Shown piece by piece: positions 11,701 through 24,581 of a stretch of DNA of 64,000 nt. Source of the stretch: Eutypa lata (Eukaryota; Ascomycota; Sordariomycetes; Xylariales; Diatrypaceae); assembly GCA_022661535.1 (NCBI GenBank), contig JAKULF010000011.1, positions 186,001-250,000 on the forward strand, read 5' to 3'. The translations under genes and the position numbers were made by a program. Positions within the stretch are counted from its first letter, which is position 1. Every line of letters begins with the position of its first letter. Under the pieces are notes generated by a model that searched no databases, was not told the DNA's origin, and worked only from the letters and a program-made list of their open reading frames with translations.

Positions 11701-14700
11701 AGAGGAATCTCGCCGATGGTTTGTCCTTGTCCTCCTCCACTGACTCAAACCCCCCGACTCAGGCAGGTATCAACCCCCACACTCAGATGCCCCATCTTTC
11801 ATCTCGCCAATCAAGAAATCGCCAAAACAAGCATCAAACAGCCAGCATCAACGTAAAATTTCAACAGGGGTCCTCCAGCGAATCTGATGTGATCGCGCTA
11901 ACTTCGTGGGCAATAAAGATTTTTACATAGCAGGAAAGGCCGTCTGGCACCTGAGCCGCCCCGAGACAGACCGCTACCAGCACCAGCACCAGCACCAGCA
12001 CCCCTTGATGCCTCCCCGTTTGACGGGCATTGCACGGGCGGGTGTTAGGTATTGAGCACGTCACGGTTGCCCCAGTGCGCGATTAACTAAGCCTTGCTCG
12101 CCCTGCTATAGCCGCTGGCGTTGGTGCTGGCGCTCTTCGCATTGCTAACGGAGATCTCATCTCCCCTGGCCTCCACACGGACTTTCCTCTTGAGAGCCCA
12201 AGAAAACCATGCTAGTAATGGCTGTTCCTCGGACATTACACGTCTAACTAAGTGCTATCCATAATACCTAACATAATAACTATCGCTATCATATGTGCCT
12301 GTTCACATGTCCCTATCCCTATCTAGTTGTTTCTGTTGTATGCGTTGTTCTTCGGCGCCGCGCTTCCGAAGCGAGAGCCGAGACTAATAAATAGGTGATT
12401 GCATATGTGTAGGTAACGCTTGTAATACGATGACCAGGTAATTGTCGCAAAAGTTGAGATCTGTGGACGAATTCCTTATTTTCCGCACCCTGTTACGGTT
12501 AATGCGTATCATTTTTCCGATTCAAGGGTCTTGTAAGCTTGTACGATCGCTGAGCCTCGTAGCCACCAGCCCGTCCAGTTCGGGAAGGAAATCGTGTGCC
12601 AAGTATGCTATGATAGGTACATCAATTGCAGGTAGTATGTATCTACAAACCAGAAACAGCCGGTCATCTTAACGTCAAGATACCTATCATATGTAGGTAT
12701 GCTCCATTAAGATCTTTATAAGTTGCACAGGCGAATGCAGCTCTTGATGTTTGACATCGGGCACGTCCGCTCTCATGCATTCGACCATAGAGCACAAGCA
12801 TGCTTTGAGTCCAGTTACATGCTGTCAACATTCCCCGTCATTGGTAAACTTGGTTATACATTCTACGAAACGGCTCCCATAAATCCTTCATTCTCATAAT
12901 CCAGCCAATTACTTCGTATTCCGGTCCGGCAATTGCGGTATTTGGGACCGGTGGCGCCCCTTTCTAGAAACCCCAAGCAGGAAGTCAGATTCCAAACAAA
13001 AAGTTACACAGGATATCCCTACCGTATCTTGAAATGAGTGCCTCTATTCGGAACTCCTTATGATGAATGAAACCTGAGTCCCTCTTCCGTGTACATGCAG
13101 TTGTCGCCTTGTTTAGACCGGTCTTCTGCCGTGTGTTTAACCCTTCACTCTTTACCTGCACCCTTACAAAGACGCGCCTACGATACAGCTCCCGACTCCC
13201 GAGGTATGCTATGCTCAATTAAGGGCACGAAGAACTTCATCTCCACCGAAAGGGACCCTCAGCTGTCGCCTGGCGTGCGTGCCTGGCAGCCTGGTTACGT
13301 AGTTTTCAATAGATCATACATACCATTATGTATTTTGATGAGGTATCCTAGGTAGGTAGGTATTCCACCTGCGTCTTCGGAATTGGTTCGCTGGAGACGG
13401 GCGGGTACCCCGACCTTTCGCGACTCCAGAATGCCGCCGGCTTCTTGCGGCTCGTGGGCTCTTCCTCCAGAAACGGTTACTGGTTGGGGGTCAGATCGTC
13501 CATTGCCAAGACCAATATATCATCTTCCTCGATGGCCTTTTCCTCACCAGCCAAGTCCCCCTAGCTGAGATTCCTCTTGATGGATTGTAACTATCTCACT
13601 TGGTATGGGACAGACTGCCTCTTACTTCTTTCTTACGTACATGCCACACCTACATACGTAGAATTCTCTACCGAGAAGGGTCCTTGGCGTTTGCCTAAGT
13701 TAAATGTTGAGCTACTTCACCATTCTCTATTGAATCGCTACGTTGCGCGATAGTTCAGAACATCTCGTCTTGGCGAACTCCATACAGATGTCATGCCAAG
13801 ACTACCACAGTCCCGCACCGTGAGACTTCCGTCCGCCCTTTTCCTTTAGGCGCGACCTAGGGTTGAGGTACGGCCGGCTTGGCTCTCGTTACCTATACTT
13901 ATCATTGGGATTTACCTGCATAGTTGTAATTAACTACCTCTTTTCCCATCTTTCTCGCTCCTTTGGAAGGGGGTAATGGGTTTAGATTCTGGTGTTCCCC
14001 CTGGGGCCCCTGGGGGATCCGCGCCAAGACTATATATATAAACGGCACGATGGGCGATCCTTGCCGTCGCAGATCTTCGGTCCCTGCGTTCGTCACCGTC
14101 TCTGCGTCTGCATGTTCCCACGAGCCAAGCGATCAACGAAACTTTAACCAGCCACTCGCAAGTCACAAGGCCAAGAGAAGGCGGATTAGCGCACGCGTAA
14201 AACCCTTTGTCGTCCAATCCTTCCTTATCAGCCAAGCAATAGGTACGATACGACCAGCAAACTCCCGTGAGACAGCCGAGCCTCAACTCAAATCATTCCA
14301 TTCATGATCAACGGAGTACCGGCGAAGGGGCGACTGGCGACTTGCTGGGCTCGGAGGGTACACGGGAACTTCCAGCACGGAAGGGACATGGTGGCCAATT
14401 GGCAACGCAATGTGGCGTGAGGGAGGTTCGGAGCTTTCGAAATCGATTCGCATACAGGAGGCAAAACAGATCATTCCAGATCATAACGTAACTACATATT
14501 CCGACAAGTTGCTACATACTGGGACATTCTGCGGGGACTCAAGTCTCGAGGTTGAATAACATCATATTGCCCTTTTTTCTTTTCTGAACAGCGGCTATCT
14601 CGCGCGTTACAAAACCTTCGGGTGTCCAGCCGTCATGCACTCGCACAAACACAGCCTCGACGATAACGTACGCTTCATGCCGCATGCCGATCGCGGGACC

Positions 14701-16888
14701 CAGTTATGGCGGCATCGACGACCTCCAGTGATCTGACTGACGGAATGAGAGTGCGTGGCTCCGTGGCTGCACGCGTGGCTTTCACTTCTACGTCGTGTTC
14801 TATAAAAAGTATTATCTCCAACTACGAGTTACATCATGGTAGGTAGGATCTTCTATTATCAAGCCTATACATCATAGTATATGCTAGAGATCCGATAGAT
14901 TGTCATCCGTCCAGCCAGCCAACCTAAACAACTAATATCAGCAGCCAAGTAAACATGCCGCGTACTTGCCAAGCAGGAATCGGCGGTTGTGCGAATAGCT
15001 AACTGATCCCAAGGGCCCAGTAGTAGTAGATAGTCGCAAGCTGGACCTATTCGCTGAAACAACTACTCGAGGCTATGCAGAGGAAATCCGGTTAAATGTG
15101 CTTCTTAAGAGACTGAGTGACTTGAAGAATCGCAAACTCCATATGGGCATGTACTGGAAAATCTCGCGTGTAGTAGGTATAGCTTCTAACATTAGGGAAT
15201 GTCGCTCAAGGGGTCCATCTCCGAGTGTTACGTGTCACCTTGATCATCACAAACTTGCTGCCTCTGAGAGCAGCATATGGACATATCTTATTCTGCCCAC
15301 TTGATGAATAGTACGTCAACTTATGGATAGTCTTGGTTGCCATTAAATTTGCCTAGGCGGATAGAGCTTGCTACGTAGCCCTAGAGAAGTGAAGAGAGTT
15401 GGGAAATTTCAATGGCGAAATAGTGGTTTACCCGTGCCATTATTCCAACGTCTGCTCTTACTACAGCTACCGCTCCCGGTATTATACGTTATAGAATAGT
15501 TACGTCTGTAGAAGAAGCTCAGGTTCTTATAGTGTATCGATGTACGGATGAGTGAACATGCTCATAGTAATGCTAAACAGCTACAGTGTCAACCATCTTC
15601 CGATTCGCATAGATGACCCCTTAAATAGCTTCATAATTTCCGTAGATCAACTATCTTCTTTTCTCACCACATATCATAAGCAACGACGTGATATATGTCT
15701 CCAAGACAACAGTTCGATATCGAGGTGTGTTAAGTTCTAATAATTGAAGGGTGTAATGTAGCCTCAGATATATTGACAATTATTAATATACTGGCCTCAC
15801 TAATACTACATGTGACCGTCCATATCGTCTCATACATATTACACATACACTACGAAGGTCATTTATCCTAAGTCTACTTCCTTCTAACCTTCTTGACAAA
15901 CATTTAGGCTATTATACTAGGGGCCTTGACGGACAAGTCAATGAAATATATATTAGGCATTGAAGTTAATTGGTGTTAATATTACTCGTAGAAACTGTAT
16001 AGGGACTATTACAGATACCTAAGACGAAGTTTACTTGGCACATCATAAGCACAAAAAAAAAAATAAACCTCGTAAAGGAGTTCCCCGTTGATGACACAAA
16101 GTTACGCTTTGAATATACCAGAAATAACTATAGATGGGTTATAGTATATCTTTTTTTTATAGATGCGGTTTTGAAGTTGAGACAATTATTTTTGCTTAAC
16201 GCCCAATGACCCGTTAGGCTTTACAATATACACATAAAAGATAGCGTCAAAGATTACGCCGGTGACACCAAACAAGGCCTTGTTCTTTCTTGTTATGATA
16301 CGCAGAGCTAATATACGATGGGAAAGTACGAAAGAGAGCAGGCACCGGACAGCACACTATGATCAGTATTCAAGTGAATTCCAAGGCAACCATGGAAACT
16401 CTAACTTACCTACCTACCTACCTAACTTCAAGACAACATCCATCAAGTATCTAATCCATCTCTAGAACTCAACTTGTGGATTATTTATTATAATTTCTAT
16501 CAAATCAGTGTCTTAACTCTTCGGTGATATCATTAAGTCATCATCGTCATTCTCGAATCACTTCAGCAACTGTCAGCGTCACATAAATTACCTCACACCG
16601 CTCATTCGAACTGATCATCGTTCGAAATTACCTAACTTCACTCTATGATTATCATGAAGATCAATTTAAATCATGCAAACCGCAAACCGGCTACCTCAAG
16701 TCCTCTAATGAACTCACTCTGCCATTCTAGAATCTCCCGCGCAGGAAGCGCACTTGGGTCTAACATCGATGTTGAGGCTTATGGCTCCAGGTACGTGATG
16801 AAAGGTGTCATACGGCGAAATAATCGAACTGTTGTACGAAGTTAACAGTTCCATTAGGAGCCCCTACTAGGGCTTAGAGCTTGGATAC

Positions 16889-17293
16889 TTGCCCTTGAGG
16901 CAAGGTATTCGACTATGTTGTTTCCGAATCGAGCAGCGCGAGCACTCTTCGGGCGTTGTCGAGGAACGAGACCTCAACGACGTCGGATATTTCACCAGAC
17001 ACGAGATATCGGCTTTTTTCATGGGAACCCTGAATAGAGATAGGGAAAATCGGGTTGACGTCATGCATACGCTCATGAACAACATAATGGAGAACAAGGA
17101 GTCTACCATTGGAGACAGGTGCTGGGAAGTATATCTGGATCCCAATATGCCCTCGTGGAACTACGAGGGATTCACACCCCAGAAGAACTACAAGTGCACC
17201 TGCTGCTTTACGTCCAAGGACAGATGGACCCCCCTGGCTCACAGCGACCCGACAAGACGCTACATCGGCCTGACAAAGTCCTTTGTGAAGTAG
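16889..17293 (+). CDS. Orphan hypothetical frame, possibly a real small gene
   Basis: I do not recognise this 134-residue frame. It is the most coding-like stretch in the gene-poor region: mixed composition with helical, charged segments (for example RDLNDVGYFTRHEISAFFMG and DRENRVDVMHTLMNNIMENK), a Cys pair in CTCCF, and no low complexity. A possible upstream exon ends in GTACGTG near 16,790, and a second short frame follows at 17,300-17,488. The opposite strand is also open over much of the same interval, which lowers confidence. It could be a short fungal orphan gene, an exon of a larger model, or a remnant. Confidence 0.3.
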   Translation: MPLRQGIRLCCFRIEQREHSSGVVEERDLNDVGYFTRHEISAFFMGTLNRDRENRVDVMHTLMNNIMENKESTIGDRCWEVYLDPNMPSWNYEGFTPQKNYKCTCCFTSKDRWTPLAHSDPTRRYIGLTKSFVK

Positions 17294-18950
17294 CAGCCGA
17301 TGTCAACTCTGACTGAGTTCCAGAGAATCTTGCCTGTTATACGCATTGTCGAGCTCATGCTCACCTGCGAGCGGATATTCTATATTGTTGTTAAGGATCA
17401 TATCAACGTTAGTGCTACTAAGCCCAACTTCAGAAACAGATTTCAGACAAATCATCCATTGGGCATGCTGAGCTCCGGAGCCTTCTAAAAGTTAAGGATA
17501 TAATCCGGATTTATAATTTTGGGACGGCGTGTACTTTATTCACTCTTTCGGGAGAGAGAGATTGTCTGCATCCCCGGCACTGCAGAAACTAGGACGGGAC
17601 TAGAAAGGCAGGCTGGTGGTGCGGCCCGTGTACGCCAGTACGAATCTTCGATACGGTCAGGGTGAGAAGGAGTATTACACCTGAACCACATTCCGGAGGA
17701 TCGGAATTTCAAGCAAGCCGAACTTGAGTCGAATGGAGACAACATTAGGCGCAAGCAAGTGTGGATTCGTTGTCTCATCACCTCATCCCAACGACCAAGC
17801 CGTCCTATTATCGAGCCTAGCTACACTCACTGATAAACCGACCACTCTTCTCGAATATCGTATATTATCGCTCGTCGACGTCGTTCCTTGAACCGACCTC
17901 GACCTTGTTAAGCAACTGAAAGCATTAATACCAACTGGCGACATCCGAGATAGACAGGCTCTATAGCTACAGTTATGATAGCCGAGCTATCTCGAATACC
18001 GGGTATTAGACAGATAACCAGATTCGAATAATACCTGTCTAACTGGTGATAATAAGTGATTATTCGGTTACAATTATTATAATTCGAAGATTATTCAAAT
18101 TCTGCAACTAGAAAGGGGGGTTTTCGGAGGGAGGGGGGGGGTTAATGTTTGAAATATGGTGTTAGGCCATAGTATGGCCTTGATGATGGTCATTCCTAAA
18201 TTCATCTAAAAACGATCGTTTCAGTCCTTTGTTAACATGCGCATGGATAAAGAGACCCAGCTGGTCTTAAAAGTATCCTTTGGATATTAGGGTATCTCGG
18301 ATTATGTTCGATTAGGTTCAGGTATATGTACTGCGCTTTCTCATAGAGCTGGTATAGCCTCTCTATACCCAATTCTGTACCTTGCTACTAGTGATGTATG
18401 ATACCCTAGACTTCGGTACACGCCATCGTTTTGTTACCGTTTAACTATCTACCAAGATTTACATATAGCCTCAATACCTGACAGAAAATTGACAGCTACA
18501 GCACATGGCCTATTCACCATAGTTGGTAGAAATGGAATAGCTGGCACTCAGTAAAGAGTATCTTCTTAGAGTGGTAGGCTTAGCTCCTATTTTTGTCATG
18601 GGTAAATATGACATTCTTGTAAGAAGAGGTATCACTGTTTACTTGCCTGTCTACACATGTAATAAATCACGGCACACGCCAGGAATGCAGTAGTTACATT
18701 TCCGAGTCTGAGCGATACCACCTATATAAAGTAGTTCTATTATCTCGTAGCCTACGTTAGTAGCAAGGTGCATGAAGTTTGGTGATTAGAACACAAGCCT
18801 TCTCCAAGCGCGGAGAAGAAATGAATATGCTACTTGGATAATAGACGGATGGTAACCCTTGAATTATTAGTTATGAGGAAGGGCTACGTAGGTATACTGG
18901 GGTTATGGAGCCACTAGATGCAGCAAGTGTTTAGAGGAACGTGATGGCAT

Positions 18951-20178
18951 CTACCATATACCCCTGAATGGCGACCTAAGACGCCCAGCAGCACTGTCTT
19001 GCGTGTTAGTAGGCAATTCAGACGCAAGACTCGCCGTTGCACTAGCAGAGGTAGAGGATGGCGACGTCGTCGTGTCGGAGAGAGACGAAGTTGAGCCTTC
19101 GGTTGTTGACGCAGTCGTGTCAGTATCAGCCGTCGACGTGCTCTCGGTATAAGTAGTGACCGTAGTCTCGCTACCAGTCGTCGAAGTTATGTCTTCCGTT
19201 GCCGAACTCCACGAGAGGATGCTACTACTGCTACTGCTACTGCCCTCTTCGCGGCACTCCAGCACTCTGTCCCAGCCTTCGGCCCACTGTTCCTTCCACC
19301 AGTCCGACCGGTCCTGCAGCTCGTACACCCCGAACGTGTAGTTGGCGCCGGGCAGGTCGTGCGCGTTGGCGAAGAACTGCTCCGCGCACCCGTTGCCGCA
19401 GGTGAAGTCGGCGCGCGCCCACTCGGAGCTCGTCGGGTAGTTGAGGTAGCACCAGCCCGAGCTATAGTATGTGAGTGACACTCTTTGTAGGAAGTCGCTG
19501 GAGAGTAAAGAAAAGAAAAAAAAGAAAAACCTCATCTCCATTTCCTGTATCTCACACAAGCTCTCCTCCATACACCCTCTCTCTCTCTTTTCAGCAACAC
19601 ACTTACTCATCCACTCACTCACCCCCTACCCCTTGCTGCTGAATGACCGCTTTGGCCAACTCAACCGCAACCAGAAACCGACAGAACATCTTCACCACTC
19701 ACCTATTCTTCGAGCACCCAAAAGCATATTCATACAAGAAGACCTCCCCGACCACCTCAACGGGGGCCCTGGGCCTCGGCTTCACATTGGCGCTGACGAG
19801 TGCGGCGTCGCCCTTCTCCAGGTCGCAGGCGGCTCTGACATTCTCGACCCAGGCGTCGAGCGACGCCTTGCAGGACGGGACGCACACGGCGGCGAGGTCT
19901 CCGGGGCCCGGGTCGAAGTTGGGGCTGGACGAGCCCACGAGCCCCCGCAGCACGTCGTCGCACTCGATGGGCGCCGCGTACGCCGCGAGACACGCCGCCG
20001 ACGTCGTGTCCGCCAGGTGGTTGTGCACGTAGTACCATACGTCTTGCACTACGGTGTCGAGGCTGAAGGCGGCGGCTGCCGGGTGTGCGAAGAGCGAGAG
20101 CGTTAGTAGTAGTAATGGTGCTATTAGGGGTTTGGCTGCTGTTGTTGCTGCTGCTGCTGCTGCTGTTCGTCGCCCCAT
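18951..20178 (-). CDS. Secreted Cys-rich protein with Ser/Thr-rich tail, 2 exons
   Basis: Exons on the complement: 19703-20178 and 18951-19461, 328 residues, joined at GTGAGT/...TATAG with exact frame closure. The N-terminus has a basic Ala-rich start and a hydrophobic core (LIAPLLLLTLSLFAHPAAAA), a good secretion signal. The mature part has evenly spaced Cys (ECDDVL, CVPSC, AACD, FGCSKN, GWCYLNYPTS, FTCGNGC, LEC). This arrangement resembles the Cys-rich module preceding LysM domains in some fungal secreted proteins, but no LysM domain follows. The last ~90 residues are Ser/Thr-rich and probably O-glycosylated. There is no hydrophobic C-terminus, so no GPI anchor is predicted unless a 3' exon was missed. 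Function unknown; cell-wall or extracellular roles are plausible. Confidence 0.65.
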
Positions 20179-21714
20179 CTTGAATACCTAGAGCAAGTGA
20201 AGCGCGTAGATGCCAAGAATCCCCCTCTTTTTACGTATCAACGTCGAGCTTGTTGATGATAGAAGAATAGGTACTACTGTTAACAATATCATCATCACAA
20301 GAGTAGCTGGGCCTTATATACCTAATTAACTACCTACTTTTGTTAGCGTATAGGTTAGGCAGCTGAGCTCTATTCGTCTGCTGCGCCGCAATAGACAATT
20401 CAGCTTGTTGGTTGGGAGTCGCTCCACAGCGGTCTAGAACGACAAGGGTAATCATGAAAATTGCCTCTGGCGAGCGACACTTTGGCTATTCAGTTTAGCT
20501 TGAAAGGGAGGAAATATGGGAATACGTCACTGTGTTATATATGTATATATATATTACTGGTGGGGAGTTGTAATAGCTGCTATGCCATCCTAACTTAACA
20601 GTCTGCCGTGTGGCGAGAAATGAGAAGTGCGGCTATTCTGAAGAAGTTTATACCATCTGTCGTCTCACAGCGTCTAATCTTAGTTACTCCTTTCACGATA
20701 GCTCGAATCTGCTGCAGCCAACCCATGCCTCGTGAAGTCTATTGTCTCTGTTCACTTCCTTTTCTTTGAAGAGGTTATCTTACGGTTGACTACACCCTAC
20801 CTAGAGTACAGGATTGAGGACATTCATCTACGCCCAAGCTCCAAGCTGCCTATCATTGGGCTGAGCATGCATCTATCTACCTCACTGGATAGATTTAATA
20901 GCCCGAAAGGGAAGGTTCAAGCAGCATACTTCTAACCATCTCATATATGTATGTGGTAGGGACGCCTAGGTCTTCCTGGTTTATATAAATAAGTAGGTAG
21001 ATGTCTACTTAAGAACATCCGTTCGCTATGTACTGAACTAGCACAACGAGCTTTGACGACAACTTCTTCAGTTCATATGTGTATTGTAGTTCATCAATTA
21101 CCCTGGGCAGACTGAAACAGGGATATGATGCTGCCCCTGCTGCATAGCAACCATCCCTCCGCATCTTCTAGGACCGAATTTATTAGACATGAGATCTAGT
21201 TACACTGAGCATGAATACTTAGAAGATGAACCGGATCGTCGGCATCACGTCACATCAGCCTTTCGTCATATTGAGTTTCATGTAGCCTCTGGCTTCGGAT
21301 TTCGAGAAAACTAGAGCACTATTAGTCACCTTGGAGAACATCCACAAAGTATGTTGCTCGAGACCACAGACGCTCTATATTATGATATTGGTCTCTCTCC
21401 TCTCTCGCGGTCCCTCAGAACAAGCAAGCCCCTCTCGCAAGCCACGTCCAGGACTACAAAACGTTCGACAGAAAGGCTCGCTAGCTAGCAACAACAACAT
21501 CATGACAGAGTCGCCCGCGGAGCTAAAATATGGGGTAACAAGCGAGGAGGAAGAAAGAAGTCTATATCGATCGATCACACCATAAACCATGAAACAAGAA
21601 AAACAAAACATCAAAACCATCTCATTGCCAGATCCCATACCGCGTAAGGTCTATATTTTTTCCACATGTTCCTCAGACCAATGCACAAAAAACCCCCACG
21701 CTTTAAAACGCCGC
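20179..21714. other. Intergenic, no gene seen
   Basis: Promoter side of the secreted-protein gene and 3' side of the carrier gene. AT-rich; contains a short TA run near 20,540-20,555. No convincing coding frame. Confidence 0.55.
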
Positions 21715-22755
21715 CTAATGCTTCGCAGTAACCTTGTCTCCAGTCAACTTCTCGACATAGCTCTTGGCCCTGTGTTGTGATGACATGAGTTAGCAGTTGC
21801 ACCAGATGGAAATAAAATGAGACGAACAGGCCAAGGACGAGGACGAGGGGGTGAGAAAAGAAACTTACATGTCACCCAGAGCCACCATGCAAACCGTCTG
21901 CCAAACGCCAAGCCCAATGCGGGGAGCGACGCCGCGGTACAGACCCTTGAGCCCGTTGCTCTCGTAGATGTACTTGGCGGTGTTGCCGACGGTCATCTTC
22001 TTGGGGCGGTTCGGGTCCTCCTTCTTGCTCTGCATCTCGACGCGGATGACCTCGATGGGCTGGTTCCACGCGGACAGGCCACCGCCAACAGTGGACGCGA
22101 GGATCTTCTCGGCGGCGTTGAGCTTCTCGCCGTGCTCCTTGCCGGTGGCGCGGCGGATGCCCTGCTCGGCGAGGCGCGACAGGCCGAACCGCGAGCCCCA
22201 GTTGGTCATCTGGCGGATGGCGACGGCGTTGACGCCCCGGTTGATGCCGCGGATGCCCTCCTTCCGGTAGATGTCCATGAAGGTGGCGAAGGTGCTGGGG
22301 GGCTTGACGCCGGCGGCCGCGATCTTGTGCTGGGTGATCTCGACCGTCTTCATGCAGGTGCAGAACCCCATGGTGGCGTAGGCCTGGGCCACGCCGCCCG
22401 TCACGCCGCCGGCGATGCCGCCGCCGAACTCCGAGGCGCCCGCCACCCGCGCGTAGTATTCGGCCTCCGAGGCCACGAACAGCAGCACGGCGCCCTTGGT
22501 CGACGCCTCGATCCACGCCCACGGGATTAGGCCCTGGTAGAAGCCCAGCACGCCGCCGCGGCCCCAGACGTGGCGCAGCGCCGCGGAGAAGCCGAGCTCG
22601 CGCTGGCTCGCCATCGTCGTCTTCACCACCTCTAGCGGCTGTCCGAGCGTCGTCACCTCGAATAGGTTTAGGGACGCGCCCAGCAGTAGGTTGCTGAACT
22701 TGATGGGTTTCTTCTCGGGGACATGGTGTTGCTGTTGCGGCGTGGACGCGGACAT
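21715..22755 (-). CDS. yhm2: Mitochondrial citrate/2-oxoglutarate carrier, Yhm2 type
   Basis: Mitochondrial carrier family protein of 313 residues on two exons (complement 21869-22755 and 21715-21769), joined so that GACAT plus G gives DM-AKSYVEKLTGDK. Repeat signatures of the family are visible: QPLEVVK near residue 40 and QPIEVIR near residue 225, with a degenerate middle repeat. In yeast, Yhm2 exchanges citrate for 2-oxoglutarate across the inner membrane, feeding NADPH and lipid metabolism, and also binds mtDNA. The assignment rests on overall sequence (FSNLLLGASLNLFEVTTLGQ, GINRGVNAVAIRQMTNWGSR) and on a length equal to that of Yhm2. The next gene upstream on the same strand is citrate synthase. 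The 55-nt second exon encodes only the C-terminal tail. Confidence 0.88.
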
Positions 22756-24581
22756 CGTGGGCTTTGGGGTTGGAAGGAGGGGGGCCTGACCAAGGCAAAC
22801 GGGTGCTTCGTCGCTGGGAAGAGAAAAGAAGAATAAAGGGGGGTAGTGGAGGTTGGAGTTCGAGTTGGAGAAGAGGCTAAACTAGGTAGGTAGGTTGCGG
22901 AGAGAAAGTCGGGGAAGGGTCACGAAGGTGTACTCTGGTCTGGTCCCGAGGGAGAGGTGATTAGCTGGGGAAATCGGGAGAATACGGATTATCTAATGAT
23001 GCGCCTAGAGGTTGGACAGGACGGGATGGATAGAAAGGGAACGACCTCCTTCTCGGGTGGTTTGGAGAGTGCACCGAGAGTAGCAGTTACACACACACAC
23101 ACACACACGCACACACACATACACACAATCACCTTTATTTTTCTTCTTTCTTTTAAGGAAATAGTTATGCACTTACAGTTTCGCTTCGAGATAAGGCTGC
23201 AGACAATGTGTGAATAGACAACCAAATTAATGAAACATTCGAGGGTAGAGCTGTTATTTGCTTGCTTGCTTGCTGGCTTGCTGAGAGAAAGACCCTGATA
23301 ATCGTCGGAACGATAATAAATCGCTGGGGTACGGGTACGGCTAATGACCCTCGACTAATAGACCAACTAACCAAAAACTAGCGCCCAGCTGTTGAAAAGC
23401 CAAGCCCGGTTGAGATTTCCAAGACTGTTGAGAGGCTGGAGTAAGAAGAAAAAAAGGGCAAAAAAAAAGAAAGGGCCCATGTCGGAACTCCCCCAAGCTT
23501 TCCTTCCTGCTCTTAGCTTACCCCCTCTACGGGTATCGCTTATGTACGAAAGTACAGCTTAGCTTCATTGACTTTCAACCGGGGCCCAAAGGGCCGACCA
23601 GAGCCTCGGTTGCTTTTAAGTCATTTGAACTTCATTAGATGATGTGGTTAAATATGTAACATTGATTAGTTAAATAGATAAGTAGGTAGTGTTATATACT
23701 TACTTTTATATAAATCAGTTGAACTTTCATCTCCATTCAGTATAACGGCCCAACTACATACATACAAATGAGTTACATCGAACGAACCTACAGTGATAGG
23801 AGAGAGGATATCCGGTAACTATCACCAGCGGTGTACAATACCCCAGCATGTGCATTCATCCTACGGCATGTAAACTAAAGAGGCTCACCTACCTGTACGT
23901 AGGGGGGGTCAGATTCTAGTTACCTACTAGAGACGTTTAACCTAACCTTGACGATATATGCCCTGACGAAGCATACTATGTACAATGAATGTATGACTGC
24001 AGATTGCTTACTCCGTACATATCATCTACCCATCGATTGGCCAAACCAACCTTTCGGGAATCGGAACTCCTGTTAAGAGTGAAGAGTGAAGACCTCAGCG
24101 AAGCTCCAAATAATATGGCTGTGATTGGCTAAATTGCGACATAACGACGGAGACTTGGTGCCAGCTGTCGGAAGCCGACATACATATACGGGGCGCCGTA
24201 ACTGTTCATCGGACGCCGTCATAGAAGCTGATACTTGTCCGCTTCGACTTATCGCGAGATTTTTATGCGCGTACCGTATCACGATTAGGAGAATAACACA
24301 GAACGATTGGTTATGGAACATCAGACAGACGTAGACACGTTATAGAATTATTTATTGTACACACAAGCGCAGCATTGGTATCAACGAGAGCTCCCTCTAA
24401 TGCGAACCCCCTAATATTTTTTGATACATTGAACACTGTCCCCCTCTGAATGAGTTTTCGTCTATTCCCTGTATAATCAAGCTCTCCCCTGAAATTTGAT
24501 GTGTAAAAAATTTGCAAGTGAAGAATGAATAGAAAAACAATTCATACTTTCGTTTGCTTGTTTCTTCGTTCGTTCGTTCGT
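22756..24581. other. Intergenic between carrier and citrate synthase
   Basis: About 1.8 kb containing the carrier promoter and the citrate synthase 3' UTR. Holds a CA microsatellite (23,089-23,127), a GCTT run near 23,260, and the 13-mer GGGGCCCAAAGGG at 23,581. No gene seen. Confidence 0.6.
23089..23127. repeat. (CA)n microsatellite
   Basis: Near-perfect CA run with single G and T interruptions, about 330 bp upstream of the carrier start. Confidence 0.9.

Larger units (their letters stand above)
7696..18950. other. 11-kb gene-poor region
   Basis: Starts with the PMA1 promoter and 5' leader (7.7-8.3 kb). Beyond that I see no frame with family resemblance, no splice-linked set of frames and no tRNA or 5S rRNA signature. 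The exception is the weak orphan frame at 16,889-17,293. Base composition wanders; 15.3-16.7 kb and 17.9-18.7 kb are AT-rich. Tetranucleotide runs (GTAT at 8693-8715, GCAA near 10,068-10,085, TACC near 16,407-16,425) are scattered. No transposase, reverse transcriptase or long terminal repeats could be recognised, but decayed elements cannot be excluded by eye. Confidence 0.55.

Noticed and set aside
21817..22530. Plus-strand open frame opposite the mitochondrial carrier
   Set aside because: GC-rich antisense shadow of a well-supported carrier gene.
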